From Filomicrobium insigne (GTDB taxonomy: Bacteria; Pseudomonadota; Alphaproteobacteria; Rhizobiales; Hyphomicrobiaceae): a stretch of DNA of 64,000 nt. Numbering within the stretch: position 1 is the stretch's first letter; every line of letters starts with the position of its first letter. This document shows, piece by piece, positions 10,069 through 19,780 of the stretch. The stretch is from positions 545,228 to 609,227 of the forward strand of contig NZ_FNJC01000001.1 of NCBI RefSeq assembly GCF_900104305.1, given 5' to 3'. The notes under the pieces were generated by a model. That model did no database searches. It worked only from the letters and a program-made list of their open reading frames with translations, and was not told where the DNA came from. The position numbers and the translations under genes were made by a program.

Positions 10069-10704
10069 CTATTGGCCGATCTTCCTCTTGATCAATCCGA
10101 CGGCGGCGTCGAATGCCGTTTCTATATCCATTTCGGTGGTATCGAGCAAGTCCGCGTCTTCGGCGCGGCGCATCGGGGCCGCGCCGCGCCCAGCATCGCG
10201 CGCATCGCGCGCGCGGATTAACTCCAGCATTTTCTCCATATCCGGGCTCTCGCCCGCCGCCTCATACTCGCGGAACCGGCGCTTGGCACGTTCTTCGACA
10301 GACGCGGTGACGAAGATCTTGGCGTCCGCATCCGGGCAAACCACGGTGCCTATGTCCCGTCCATCAAGTATGGCCCCCGGCAGCCGGTTCGCAAAACTGC
10401 GTTGATATTCCAGCAGCGCCGCCCGAACTTCGGGGATTTTCGCGACAATTGAAGCTGCCTCGCCGATACCGGGGGCGCGCAGCCCTGCATCGTCCAGCCG
10501 CACCGGGTCCAACGAACAGGCTAGCGTGGTAACTGCGCGCGTATCGTTAAGATCGTGGCCGAGCTCCAGACAATCGCGGGCGACAGCGCGATAAAGAAGG
10601 CCCGTATCAAGATAGTGGTAACCGAAATAGGCGGCGAGACGCCGGGCAAGAGTTCCTTTTCCCGATGCCGCTGGCCCGTCTATCGCGATGATCATAACGG
10701 TCAC
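10069..10704 (-). CDS. cmk: Cytidylate kinase
   Basis: 211 residues. It phosphorylates CMP and dCMP with ATP. The P-loop GPAASGKGTLARRLA, the YRAVA nucleotide-binding region and DGRDIGTVVCPDADAKIFVTA are intact. The GTG at 10704 overlaps the aroA stop (GTGA), indicating translational coupling; an ATG at 10695 (MIIAIDG) is an alternative start three codons in. Order aroA-cmk-rpsA is conserved in related bacteria. Confidence 0.96.
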   Translation of the reverse strand: MTVMIIAIDGPAASGKGTLARRLAAYFGYHYLDTGLLYRAVARDCLELGHDLNDTRAVTTLACSLDPVRLDDAGLRAPGIGEAASIVAKIPEVRAALLEYQRSFANRLPGAILDGRDIGTVVCPDADAKIFVTASVEERAKRRFREYEAAGESPDMEKMLELIRARDARDAGRGAAPMRRAEDADLLDTTEMDIETAFDAAVGLIKRKIGQ

Positions 10705-12038
10705 TCCGCAACCGCGTCGAACCGCGCTCCCAGCTTCTCTAAAAGACCAATGAACTCCGGGAAACTGGTGGCGATCATGGATGTATCGTCCACCTTGACC
10801 GGCTTTTCGGACGCGAAGCCCATGACCAGGAACGCCATTGCGATACGGTGATCGAGATGCGTGGCGACCACCCCGCCCCCTGAAACGCGGTCCGACCCAA
10901 CCACGATCAAAGCATCTCCTTCAACGCGCGCGTTAACGCCGTTGACTTCAAGGCCCGCCGCAGTTGCCGCCAACCGGTCGCTTTCCTTGACCTTCAACTC
11001 GGCCAAGCCTTCCATGACGGTCTCGCCCTCAGCGAAAGCTGCCACGACGGCCAGGATAGGATATTCGTCAATCATAGACGGAGCACGTTCCGGCGGCACC
11101 CGAACGCCCTTCAGCGCGGAATGGCGCACACGGATGTCGGCAATCTGTTCGCCACCCTCCTCACGCTTATTCGCGTACGTGAGGTCGGCCCCCATTTCCT
11201 GGAGGGTCTTGTAGAAGCCAATGCGTGTATCGTTGATAAGGACGCCTTCGATCGTGACGTCTGATCCCGGCACCAAAACCGCAGCGGCGGCGAGAAAGGC
11301 TGCTGAAGAGGGATCAGCTGGCACCGCAACCTCGCGGCCCTGCATCTGCTGACCGCCCGTTACTGAGATCCGCGTTTTCCCATCGCCCCCGGCCGCTGTT
11401 GTAATTTCGGCTCCGAAGAAGCGGAGCATGCGCTCCGTATGGTCGCGGGTCGGTTCGGTCTCTATGACCGTCGTCGTGCCTGTCGCCTGCAAGCCCGCGA
11501 TTAGAACCGCAGATTTGACTTGCGCGGAGGGAACGGGGAGTTCGTATTCAATCGGTACGAGATCGACGGTACCGCGCAATTTGAGTGGCAGCGTCTCGCG
11601 ATCCTTGTTCTCGACCTGGAGCCCCATTTGCTTGAGTGGGTTCAGGACGCGGCTCATGGGACGACGGGAAAGAGACTCGTCCCCAATCATTTCGACGCTA
11701 ACCGCCTGGCCGGCGACGACGCCCATGGCCAAACGTGCTCCAGTTCCCGAATTGCCGAAATCGAGCGGAACATCAGGCTGCTGGAACCCACCGAGCCCGC
11801 GGCCCTGCACCTGCCATACGTCCTTTGTCTTAGTTGCAGGCGCGCCCAACGCGCTGACGACCTTGGCCGTGTTGAGCACATCTTCCGACTCGAGCAATCC
11901 CGTGATCCGTGTCGTTCCCAGGCTGAGCGCACCGAAGAGCAGCGCACGATGGGAAATCGATTTGTCGCCGGGAACAGTGAGTTGGCCGGACAATGGTCCG
12001 GATCGAGTAGACGAAAGCGGCTTCGGAACGTAAGACAT
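10701..12038 (-). CDS. aroA: 3-phosphoshikimate 1-carboxyvinyltransferase (EPSP synthase)
   Basis: 445 residues. It transfers the enolpyruvyl group of PEP to shikimate-3-phosphate in the chorismate pathway. Present are the N-terminal PGDKSISHRALLFGAL, the substrate loop GNSGTGARLAMG, the arginine-rich DESLSRRPMSR and DEYPILAVVAAFAEG. The alanine in GNSGTGARL and the overall length resemble class II enzymes of rhizobia-type bacteria, which tend to tolerate glyphosate; that trait is inference. It is the first gene of the aroA-cmk-rpsA run and is divergent from the TIGR02300 gene, with the promoters in 12039-12326. Confidence 0.97.
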   Translation of the reverse strand: MSYVPKPLSSTRSGPLSGQLTVPGDKSISHRALLFGALSLGTTRITGLLESEDVLNTAKVVSALGAPATKTKDVWQVQGRGLGGFQQPDVPLDFGNSGTGARLAMGVVAGQAVSVEMIGDESLSRRPMSRVLNPLKQMGLQVENKDRETLPLKLRGTVDLVPIEYELPVPSAQVKSAVLIAGLQATGTTTVIETEPTRDHTERMLRFFGAEITTAAGGDGKTRISVTGGQQMQGREVAVPADPSSAAFLAAAAVLVPGSDVTIEGVLINDTRIGFYKTLQEMGADLTYANKREEGGEQIADIRVRHSALKGVRVPPERAPSMIDEYPILAVVAAFAEGETVMEGLAELKVKESDRLAATAAGLEVNGVNARVEGDALIVVGSDRVSGGGVVATHLDHRIAMAFLVMGFASEKPVKVDDTSMIATSFPEFIGLLEKLGARFDAVAE

Positions 12039-12326
12039 CGGCTTGGCACCGGTTATGCTGGGATTGCCGGGATTGGGGACGCAGCAGCCCGGGCTCTATA
12101 ATCGGGAAGCGCGCAAATCTTGGCGTCTTAGAGCAAGCCGGCCATGCTCATGTCAATCGGCGTTGCTCAGGGATCTTTTTTCACCCCTGAACGCGAACGG
12201 ATCGCCCTTTTGCGTTCGCATCTATATTAGAGAACTTTCGCTGTCACCGAAGGTTAGTTTTGACAGAGCGACGGTGGTATGGCAGAGGGCACGCTCTTTT
12301 TCCAGACGACAAAGGCACAACACCCC

Positions 12327-12701
12327 ATGGTCAAGGACGCGCGCGGGATAAAACGCACCTGCCAGAGCAGCGAATGCGGTTCCCGATTTTATGATCTCAA
12401 TCGCGATCCGATCGTTTGTCCGATTTGCGGCACGATCTACGAAATCGCGCATGCCCCTCCGGGCGCGGTGATCGACAAAGTCGACGAAGCGTCTGCACGT
12501 AAGACCAAGAAGTCCGAGTTCGCCAGCGCCGATGGTGAAGCGGATGAGAAGGACGAGGAGGAAGATCTCGTCGATGTCGAAGCCGACGATGATCTGGCCG
12601 ATGCCGACGATGATACTTTCCTTGAAGATGAGGAAACCGACGGCGGTGATGTCTCCAATATTATTGGCGGCGCCCACGATGGGGACGAGGACGAAACCTA
12701 A
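12327..12701 (+). CDS. TIGR02300 family protein (FYDLN motif, acidic tail)
   Basis: 124 residues from the ATG at 12327, chosen because the family begins close to the GIKRTC segment; an in-frame ATG at 12279 would add 16 residues. The N-terminal third has a zinc-ribbon-like set of cysteines (RTCQSSECGSRFYDLN and VCPICGTIYE) and the FYDLN signature. The remainder is almost entirely acidic (Asp/Glu runs). The family is common in alphaproteobacteria, commonly beside aroA, and has no established function. Zinc binding is inference from the cysteine spacing. Confidence 0.85.
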   Translation: MVKDARGIKRTCQSSECGSRFYDLNRDPIVCPICGTIYEIAHAPPGAVIDKVDEASARKTKKSEFASADGEADEKDEEEDLVDVEADDDLADADDDTFLEDEETDGGDVSNIIGGAHDGDEDET

Positions 12702-12899
12702 GCCTGCGACGTGGCTAGGCGGGGCCAGAAACCACCCAGGGCGAGGCGCGGAAAAACCGCTCTTGCCCTGGAAAGTGCAAGGCATTCAATTTTGGCTTGA
12801 TGTTTACGTCGGCTCGCCCTATTGAACGCCCTCTAAACGGAGACTCGGTCATCTAGCTCCGTTTGGCTTACTTGTAAGAGTACATTCCCAATACCGGTC

Positions 12900-12975
<76 letters not shown>

Positions 12976-13012
12976 GATTTGAAATTGCTTAGTCACCCTA
13001 AGCCCTTTCCTT

Positions 13013-13237
13013 TCAGAATGAACGTTCCGGATCGATGAGCAGAGGGCTGGCGCTCGTCGCGCGCACCTCATGCTCAAACATCTGGTGTAATGCTACTTTC
13101 AGGCTTGCGATCACGGCGATGGCTTGTGCGATATCGGCGTTACGTTCAGCGATTTTAGCAATCTCAGCCGCTCGCTCGGGTGGAAGTTCCCCGTCAACGT
13201 AGGCGTTCAGTTCCTGTCTGACTGGAAGAGCGGCCAT
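13013..13237 (-). CDS. Small anti-sigma-factor-like protein
   Basis: 74 residues from the ATG at 13237, whose first base overlaps the stop of the preceding gene (TGATG), so translation is coupled; a GTG at 13249 is an alternative. The N-terminal segment LNAYVDGELPPERAAEI resembles the start of transmembrane anti-sigma regulators of the RskA/ChrR-like type, but the zinc-binding His-x3-Cys-x2-Cys set and the membrane segment are missing. No ECF sigma-factor gene lies nearby. The function is therefore unassigned; the resemblance could be a remnant of a longer regulator. Confidence 0.6.
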   Translation of the reverse strand: MAALPVRQELNAYVDGELPPERAAEIAKIAERNADIAQAIAVIASLKVALHQMFEHEVRATSASPLLIDPERSF

Positions 13238-13485
13238 CACTGCTTCCACGCTAGCCCCGCGAGCGTGAGCAACGCAGCAGCCAGATAGGCGCCTGCCGCG
13301 ATCCGAAGAATAGGCCGTCCGATGTGATTACCGGGCAGTTTCAGAATACGACTTCCCTCAAAGGGAGCCACGTCTTTGCATTGGAGACAGAAGTCCGGAT
13401 CGGTCCCGATTCCAGCAATGAGCGATGGACCGTCCAGGTAGCCTCTTCCTTTACAAACTGAGCACTTTCGCCTTTGAGGGCTCAT
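13237..13485 (-). CDS. Hypothetical zinc-ribbon protein with one C-terminal membrane segment
   Basis: 82 residues from the ATG at 13485 (MSPQRRKCSVCKGRG); in-frame starts at 13506 and 13536 would lengthen it. It has two Cys-x2-Cys pairs (KCSVCKG and FCLQCKD), suggesting a zinc ribbon, and a C-terminal hydrophobic helix from about residue 60. It overlaps the next gene by one base and the two probably form a small operon. I do not recognise a named family. A cytoplasmic zinc ribbon on a tail anchor is the simplest reading. Confidence 0.55.
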   Translation of the reverse strand: MSPQRRKCSVCKGRGYLDGPSLIAGIGTDPDFCLQCKDVAPFEGSRILKLPGNHIGRPILRIAAGAYLAAALLTLAGLAWKQ

Positions 13486-13784
13486 CGTCAGCTCAACTCC
13501 CGGCATTCTCCCGCAGATGCATAGAAGCTCCGCCACCTCATTCGATATATCTTGTCGGATATTACGATGTCCAGAATTTATCCCTAAAACATCGGGATCT
13601 CCTATTTAGTCAGATAGCTTTGACGCTATAACGGACCGAGAATATCCGTCTACGTTACTGCGTGAGCCGACGAAGACACCGCATACGCCTTTTGACAGGT
13701 CGATTGCGTCTCCCCTTGCGATATAGACTATGCTGCGTTTCCGCGATGTCAGGCTATTTATTGCTGGATAGCTACGAGGAGCCG

Positions 13785-14789
13785 ATGAGCTTCAACATTA
13801 AAGTTTTGGCTGCTGTGCTCGGGCTCGCCGGGCTATTTGGATATCTTGTGTTCTTCCATGGCGGGAGTAATCAACTGCCGTCCGGCATCGTCTCCGGAAA
13901 TGGACGGATCGAAGCTGTCCAGGTCGATATTTCCACGAAAATACCAGGACGCGTGGAAAGCATTCAGGCGCAAGAGGGAGACCTCGTAAAGCCCGGGGAT
14001 GCCCTCGCGAAGATCGACGACTCACAACTTCAGGCTCAGCTCGCGCGATCGGAAGCTGATATTGCAAGCGCTCAAAGCCAAGTCGCTCAGGCTGAAGCGC
14101 AAATCACCCAAGCGAAGGCGCAGCTCCAACTTGCAGAGACGGAGCTCGGCCGCACCAGCCGACTGCTGGAGCAAGGGCATGCAAGCCAGGAGGCCTACGA
14201 CACGCGCAAAAATACGCGCGACGTTGCGCAAGCCAATCTTACAGCGGCCCAAGCAACGCTCGTCTCCAAACAGCGTGGAGTTGACGCTGCAGTGGCCGTC
14301 AAGAAAGAGGTGAAAACGCAGATTGATGACTGCGTCCTCGTCGCGCCAACGCTTGGCCGCGTGCTCTATCGGCTTGCCGAACCAGGGGAAGTTATGGCGG
14401 CTGGCGGCAAGGTGCTGACACTTGTAAATCTCGCCGACGTTTACATGGAGATCTTTATTCCGGCGGAGGACGCCTATCGGCTCTCTATCGGTTCGGAGGC
14501 CCGTATCATCGTTGATGGCACCGACTTCGCGGTTCCTGCGAAGGTCACCTTCGTATCGCCCGAAGCGCAATTCACACCGAAGCAGGTTGAGACGTCCAGC
14601 GAGCGCGAAAAACTCATGTTTCGAGTTAAGGTGCGCATCCCGCCGGAGCTCATCGAAGAGCATATTAATGTCGTGAAAACGGGCATTCGTGGCGTTGCAT
14701 ATGTCCGGCCCGGGATTAATCCGCCGCCGTGGCCCGCTTGGCTTGAAAAGCGCTTTGTGCCCCCCGAACCAAAGGTCAGCGGATCGTAA
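13785..14789 (+). CDS. HlyD-family membrane-fusion protein of an ABC-2 efflux system
   Basis: 334 residues from the ATG at 13785, preceded by a GAGGAG site; the frame is open further upstream but looks non-coding. An N-terminal membrane anchor (about 6-24) is followed by a lipoyl-like half (STKIPGRVESIQAQEGDLVKPGD), a long Ala/Gln/Glu-rich coiled coil (about 80-190) and a beta-barrel domain. This matches YhiI-like periplasmic adaptors, which bridge an inner-membrane ABC transporter to an outer-membrane channel. The ABC gene starts two bases after its stop, so they are one operon. No outer-membrane factor gene is in view. Confidence 0.9.
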   Translation: MSFNIKVLAAVLGLAGLFGYLVFFHGGSNQLPSGIVSGNGRIEAVQVDISTKIPGRVESIQAQEGDLVKPGDALAKIDDSQLQAQLARSEADIASAQSQVAQAEAQITQAKAQLQLAETELGRTSRLLEQGHASQEAYDTRKNTRDVAQANLTAAQATLVSKQRGVDAAVAVKKEVKTQIDDCVLVAPTLGRVLYRLAEPGEVMAAGGKVLTLVNLADVYMEIFIPAEDAYRLSIGSEARIIVDGTDFAVPAKVTFVSPEAQFTPKQVETSSEREKLMFRVKVRIPPELIEEHINVVKTGIRGVAYVRPGINPPPWPAWLEKRFVPPEPKVSGS

Positions 14790-14791
14790 TC

Positions 14792-17551
14792 ATGGACACT
14801 GGGCCTGAGCTCGTGGCCCGGGCGCGGGCTTTATCGCACCGTTACAAAAAGACGTTGGCGCTCGATAACATGGATATTGACGTGCCGGCAGGAGCTACCG
14901 TGGGTCTTATCGGTCCAGACGGGGTCGGCAAGTCGACGCTGATGGGACTGATTGCCGGCGCGCGGAAATTACAGCTAGGTGATCTGGACGTGCTCAGCGG
15001 CAACATGGCTGAGGCTGCCCACCGCAACGCCGTTTGCCCCCGTATTGCGTACATGCCCCAAGGCCTGGGAAAGAACCTTTATGGCGATCTTTCCATTGCG
15101 GAGAACCTTCATTTCTTTGGAAGGCTTTTTAACTTGTCGGCGGCAGAGCGCAAAGCACGCATTGACCGGGTCACGCGTGCGACCGGACTGCATCCCTTTC
15201 TTGACCGTCCAGCTAGCAAGCTTTCGGGCGGGATGAAACAGAAGCTCGGGCTGTGTTGCGCGCTGATCCATGAGCCCGACTTTATGATCCTCGATGAGCC
15301 AACGACGGGCGTCGACCCCTTGTCGCGCCGTCAATTCTGGGAACTCATTGCTTCCATCAAGGCGGAGCGAACCAGCATGAGTTTGCTGGTTTCGACGGCC
15401 TATATGGACGAAGCAGAGGCTTTCGACTGGCTTATTGCCATCAACGATGGGCGCGAGATCGGCTCCGGCACACCCCAACAGCTCATGGAGAGAACCGGCA
15501 GCGATAATTTGGAAGGCGCTTACGTCGGTCTTCTTCCGGAATCGCTTAACCGGGAAACGGGCAAGATCGTCATTCCACCGCGGACTGTGGACGATGGTGG
15601 ACCGGCAATTCGCGCTGAGGGTCTTACGCGAAAATTTGGCAACTTCGTCGCCGTAGACAACGTGGATTTCACTATTTTCCGTGGTGAGATCTTTGGCTTT
15701 CTCGGCTCAAATGGCTGCGGAAAGACCACGACCATGAAAATGCTGACGGGGTTGCTTCCTCCGAGTTCGGGGACGGCCTTCATGTTCGGCGAACCCATGG
15801 ACGCAAGCAGTCTCAGCATGCGCAAACGCGTGGGGTACATGTCGCAATCGTTCTCGCTCTATGGCGAATTGACCGTGCGCCAGAACCTCGACCTCCATGC
15901 TCGGCTTTTTCATCTCGGTACGGAGAAGGCGAACGCACGGATCAGCGACCTCGTTTCCCGCTTCGGCCTGGCCGAGCATATCGACGACTTGGCGGGCGGT
16001 CTTCCCCTTGGCCTTCGTCAGCGGCTATCGCTTGCGGTTGCTGTGCTCCACGAGCCCGAACTTCTTATTCTCGACGAGCCAACCTCAGGCGTTGACCCGA
16101 TCGCTCGCGACGAATTCTGGAAATTCCTGATTGATCTGTCCCGGAAGGACAATGTCACGATTTTCATCTCCACTCACTTCATGAACGAAGCGATGCGGTG
16201 CGATCGCATCTCGCTCATGCATGCGGGCAAAGTCCTTGCTGTGGGTACGCCGCAAGAACTCATCGATATGCGCGGCGCGTCTTCCCTGGAAGATGCATTT
16301 ATCAGTTACATGGAAGGCGCACTTCGCGAAGGAGCAACGGAGGAAAGCGTGGCTTCCGAGAAGGTGCAAGATACTTCTCTTCCTGTTATTGAGCCTCAAG
16401 GCACGGAACAATCAGCATCCCATCATTCACTCAGCCTCGGCCGGCTCTTTGCTTACAGTCTGCGCGAAACTAAGGAGGTTTTGCGCGATCCCGTGCGGCT
16501 GGCGTTTGCTTTCATCGGCAGCACCATTCTTCTTTTCATATTCAGCTATGGCATCACGACCGACGTCGATCGCGTGACGTTTGCTGTATTGGACCACGAC
16601 CGAAGCCCCGAAAGCCGCGCCTACATCGAGGAATTTCGGGGATCGCGCTACTTTCGCGAAGCTAAGCCTTTGCGAAACATTCAGGACCTAGAGGCCCGGC
16701 TCACAGGCAACGCCATCTCCCTTGCGCTCGAAATCCCCCCGCAGTTCGGACGCAACCTGAAGCGAGGCAGCCGACCAAAGGTGTCCGCATGGATCGATGG
16801 CGCCAATACGATTCGCGCGTCAACAATGTCCGGCTACGTCAGCAGCGTGAATGACCTTTTCATCAAGCAAAGGATCAATGAGACGGGAATGGCCACTGCC
16901 GCCTTACCTGCGGAAATTGAGATGCGCTATTTGTACAATCCCACGTTCGAGAGCATTTACGCGATAGCCCCCGCGGTGCCGGCGATGCTGCTCATTCTGT
17001 TTCCTGCAATTCTCATGGCCGTTAGCGTGGTGCGAGAGAAAGAGATCGGCACAATCACAAATTTCTATGTGACACCCACATCGCGGCTGGAATTCCTGCT
17101 CGGCAAGCAACTTCCCTATATCGGGCTTGCGATGGCGAACTTTCTCATCATGACGTTTGTTGTGATCTTCATCTTCAATGTGCCACTCCACGGCAGCTTT
17201 TTCGCTCTAGCCGCCGGCGCGCTCATCTATGCCGCTGCAGCGACTGGCTACGGTTTGCTCATTGCAACATTCACCTCAAGCCAAGTGGCGGCTGTGTTTG
17301 CTGCGGCAATCCTCACCATGATGCCGACGATGCAGTTTTCAGGTTTTCTGCAGCCGGTCTCCTCTCTCGAAGGTGGCGCGCGGATCATGGGCACGCTTTG
17401 GCCTACCACGTACTACATGCACATGAGTGTCGGCGCCTTCACGAAGGGCCTGGGGTGGCATGAACTTCTGCCGGACATCCTGACACTCACTTTGTTCGTT
17501 CCCGTGTTCCTTGCGATCGCGGTCGTCGGCCTCCGCAAGCAGGAGAAGTGA
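14792..17551 (+). CDS. RbbA-like fused ABC transporter (two ATPase domains plus ABC-2 permease)
   Basis: 919 residues. Two ABC ATPase domains come first: Walker A GPDGVGKST near residue 43, signature LSGGMKQ, Walker B FMILDEPTTG; then Walker A GSNGCGKTT near 310, a variant signature region GGLPLGLRQRLS, and LLILDEPTSG. From about residue 555 an ABC-2 permease follows, with one membrane helix, a large extracytoplasmic loop and a cluster of five helices near the C-terminus. The order and length match RbbA/YhiH. The first Walker A carries Asp where Asn or Ser is usual, a conservative change. With the HlyD protein upstream and the permease downstream it forms a YhiI-YhiH-YhhJ type exporter; the substrate (drug or other hydrophobic compound) is unknown. 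Confidence 0.92.
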   Translation: MDTGPELVARARALSHRYKKTLALDNMDIDVPAGATVGLIGPDGVGKSTLMGLIAGARKLQLGDLDVLSGNMAEAAHRNAVCPRIAYMPQGLGKNLYGDLSIAENLHFFGRLFNLSAAERKARIDRVTRATGLHPFLDRPASKLSGGMKQKLGLCCALIHEPDFMILDEPTTGVDPLSRRQFWELIASIKAERTSMSLLVSTAYMDEAEAFDWLIAINDGREIGSGTPQQLMERTGSDNLEGAYVGLLPESLNRETGKIVIPPRTVDDGGPAIRAEGLTRKFGNFVAVDNVDFTIFRGEIFGFLGSNGCGKTTTMKMLTGLLPPSSGTAFMFGEPMDASSLSMRKRVGYMSQSFSLYGELTVRQNLDLHARLFHLGTEKANARISDLVSRFGLAEHIDDLAGGLPLGLRQRLSLAVAVLHEPELLILDEPTSGVDPIARDEFWKFLIDLSRKDNVTIFISTHFMNEAMRCDRISLMHAGKVLAVGTPQELIDMRGASSLEDAFISYMEGALREGATEESVASEKVQDTSLPVIEPQGTEQSASHHSLSLGRLFAYSLRETKEVLRDPVRLAFAFIGSTILLFIFSYGITTDVDRVTFAVLDHDRSPESRAYIEEFRGSRYFREAKPLRNIQDLEARLTGNAISLALEIPPQFGRNLKRGSRPKVSAWIDGANTIRASTMSGYVSSVNDLFIKQRINETGMATAALPAEIEMRYLYNPTFESIYAIAPAVPAMLLILFPAILMAVSVVREKEIGTITNFYVTPTSRLEFLLGKQLPYIGLAMANFLIMTFVVIFIFNVPLHGSFFALAAGALIYAAAATGYGLLIATFTSSQVAAVFAAAILTMMPTMQFSGFLQPVSSLEGGARIMGTLWPTTYYMHMSVGAFTKGLGWHELLPDILTLTLFVPVFLAIAVVGLRKQEK

Positions 17552-17555
17552 CCGC

Positions 17556-18680
17556 GTGCAGATGCTCTCCAACATTTTCTGGCTTGGGACGAAGGAGATA
17601 CGCAGTCTTATGCGTGACGTCCTCATGATCGTACTAATCGTGTGGGCGCTTGGCCCGAGCATCATCGAACGGGCGCGCGGCTTTAAAGAGCCCGTCAACA
17701 ACGCGAGTGTGGCCATCGTCGACGAAGATCACTCCGCACTTTCCCGCAAGTTGCGCAACGCAATCACGCCTCCCTATTTCCAGACGCCGAAGATCATTTC
17801 CGCCGCCGAGATCGATAGAGGCATGGACGAGAGCCTCTATACCTTCGTGATTGTCATCCCACCAAGATTTGAGGCCGACATTGCGAAAGGATTGGAGCCT
17901 GAACTCCAACTCAACATCGACGCGACCGCTGTTATGCAGGCAGCGACCGGTGCGTCGTATCTCTATGCAATCCTTCTTCAGGAAATTGCGAACTTCGCAC
18001 AACGCTCCGATGCCGCGAGCATATCAATGATCGACCTTGTGTCTCGGCGGGCATTCAACCCCAACGGTGAGCAGATCTGGTTTCAGTCCGTCGTCGCGCT
18101 CCTCGACCAACTCTCGATTCTCACGATCGCACTCGTGGGGGCTGCCCTGTTACGCGAACGAGAACATGGCACCATTGAACACCTGCTCGTCATGCCGCTT
18201 ACGGCTTTCGAAATCGCAATGGCAAAGGTTCTCGCCAACGGCTTGGTGATCCTGATCGCCTTTGCCATTTCGATGGCCGTTGTTGTCGAGTACATCCTTG
18301 GCGTGCCGATCGCTGGCTCTCGCGCGCTGCTTTTGCTCGGGACGACGATCTATCTGTTTTCCGCCGCAGCGATCGGCATATTCCTCGGCACTGTCGCGCG
18401 CACCATGGCGCAATTCTCACTCCTGCTGCTGATGACCGTCATGCCGATGATGATGCTGTCAGGCGGCGTGACGCCCATCGAGAGCCAGCCCGAGTGGCTG
18501 CAGCCTTTGACGTTGCTTCTACCTTCGCGGCACTACATGGCCTATGCGCAGGCCATCATATTTCGCGGGGCAGGCTTCGAAACAGTCTGGCCTCAGTTTC
18601 TGGCCGTCGTCATCTTGGGTTCAGCATTCCTGGGCACCAGCCTCTTGCTGTTCCGACGTTCCATCGCCGCAAGTCGATGA
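17556..18680 (+). CDS. ABC-2 type permease (YhhJ-like)
   Basis: 374 residues from a GTG at 17556, four bases past the previous stop with AGGAG at suitable spacing; an ATG at 17562 is the alternative. It has an N-terminal helix, a roughly 140-residue extracytoplasmic loop and five further helices, with the ABC-2 motif LREREHGTIEHLLVMPL before the second helix. It is the partner of the permease half of the preceding fused protein. It ends seven bases from the convergent LysR gene. Confidence 0.92.
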   Translation: MQMLSNIFWLGTKEIRSLMRDVLMIVLIVWALGPSIIERARGFKEPVNNASVAIVDEDHSALSRKLRNAITPPYFQTPKIISAAEIDRGMDESLYTFVIVIPPRFEADIAKGLEPELQLNIDATAVMQAATGASYLYAILLQEIANFAQRSDAASISMIDLVSRRAFNPNGEQIWFQSVVALLDQLSILTIALVGAALLREREHGTIEHLLVMPLTAFEIAMAKVLANGLVILIAFAISMAVVVEYILGVPIAGSRALLLLGTTIYLFSAAAIGIFLGTVARTMAQFSLLLLMTVMPMMMLSGGVTPIESQPEWLQPLTLLLPSRHYMAYAQAIIFRGAGFETVWPQFLAVVILGSAFLGTSLLLFRRSIAASR

Positions 18681-18686
18681 GAATGA

Positions 18687-19604
18687 TCAGTGGACGGGGC
18701 TACCTGACGGAGCGGAGAAATAATCGCTAATATGCTCGGTGAAGGCCTGGGCTAGTCGTCTCTGACGCAGGCGCTGAGGCGTAAGAATGACGACCTGCAA
18801 CGGCTTCGGCGATCCCGTGATTGGCCGCGTGACAATCGCGCAGCCGTCGTAGGTGATAGGCGTTTTCGGCTCCAAATTCAGGATCGACACCCCAAGACCA
18901 TTTCCGACGAGACTGCGGACCGTTTCGAAGGATCGCGTCCTATGTCGAATATTCGGGCTCAAACCTTTGGCCGTGAAGAGCGAGAGAAAATAGTCACGCG
19001 TGTGCGGCAGATCCATCAAAACGAACGGGCGTTCCGACAGAGCTTCCATGGTCACTGTCTTGCGACGCGTCAGCGGGTCGTTCTCTGCCAGAATGGCCAT
19101 GGCGGGTCGCTGCGCAACGATCGTTGCGTCGAGACCTGACGGCAGATCGAGATCGAATGTCAATGCCAGCTCGACCCTTCCACTCGTCAGAGCTGAGAAA
19201 ATGTCCTGCTGATCGATGTCCTGAAACAGGATGTCGACGTTGGGATACTTTTCTCCGAAGGATCGTATGAGCTGGCCAAGATAGGTGGCGCCCAAATTGA
19301 TGAAACAGGCGATCGAAAGTTCGCCTCGCATCTCGACGTTTACGGCGCCGGTGGCCGCCCTGAATTGTTCTACGCGCTCTATGAGCTCCCGTGCGGCGCG
19401 CAAAACTTCCGAGCCTTGCGGCGTCAGCATGACGCCCCGTGATGGCCGCCTGACAAGGAGCTGCATGTCCAGGTCAGCTTCAAGCTGGGCTATGGCAGCT
19501 GACACACTCGGCTGGGAGATGTTCAGCTTGGTGGCGGCGCTCGTGACGCTGCCGCATTCCGCCGTCGCAACGAAATAGCGAAGGAAGCGAATGGAGACAT
19601 CCAT
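18687..19604 (-). CDS. LysR-family regulator, probably of the TAXI-nitrilase operon
   Basis: 305 residues: an N-terminal winged helix-turn-helix (residues about 1-60, FVATAECGSVTSAATKLNISQPSVSAAIAQLE) and a type 2 periplasmic-binding-protein-like effector domain. LysR regulators usually control the divergent neighbour and need a small co-inducer. Here the divergent genes encode a TAXI-type TRAP transporter and a nitrilase, so the inducer is probably the nitrile, its acid product or a related compound. A candidate operator (CAAGAC-TT-GTCTTG) lies between the two. Confidence 0.93.
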   Translation of the reverse strand: MDVSIRFLRYFVATAECGSVTSAATKLNISQPSVSAAIAQLEADLDMQLLVRRPSRGVMLTPQGSEVLRAARELIERVEQFRAATGAVNVEMRGELSIACFINLGATYLGQLIRSFGEKYPNVDILFQDIDQQDIFSALTSGRVELALTFDLDLPSGLDATIVAQRPAMAILAENDPLTRRKTVTMEALSERPFVLMDLPHTRDYFLSLFTAKGLSPNIRHRTRSFETVRSLVGNGLGVSILNLEPKTPITYDGCAIVTRPITGSPKPLQVVILTPQRLRQRRLAQAFTEHISDYFSAPSGSPVH

Positions 19605-19672
19605 AGCTTTTTCCTATCCACTAGAACGTAAAACAATATTTACCCAATTGACCACGAACAGGTAGTCTAATT

Positions 19673-19686
19673 CAAGACTTGTCTTG
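19673..19686. promoter_or_regulatory. Inverted repeat between lysR and the TAXI gene (candidate LysR operator)
   Basis: CAAGAC and GTCTTG form a 6+6 inverted repeat with a 2-base centre, 69 bases from the LysR start and 95 bases from the TAXI start. Its position in a divergent LysR intergenic region suits a regulatory site, although it is not an exact T-N11-A box. Confidence 0.5.
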
Positions 19687-19780
19687 CTTGTTGCTGTGCA
19701 CAACTGGCGAGCAATTGACTTATAAATTAGGCGTTACCGCTTTTTTCGAGTTGAACTGAAATCATCTTAAGGAAAAGCTT

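Noticed and set aside
13013..13237. A bona fide zinc-binding anti-sigma factor
   Set aside because: The zinc-ligand set and membrane segment are absent and there is no adjacent sigma-factor gene.
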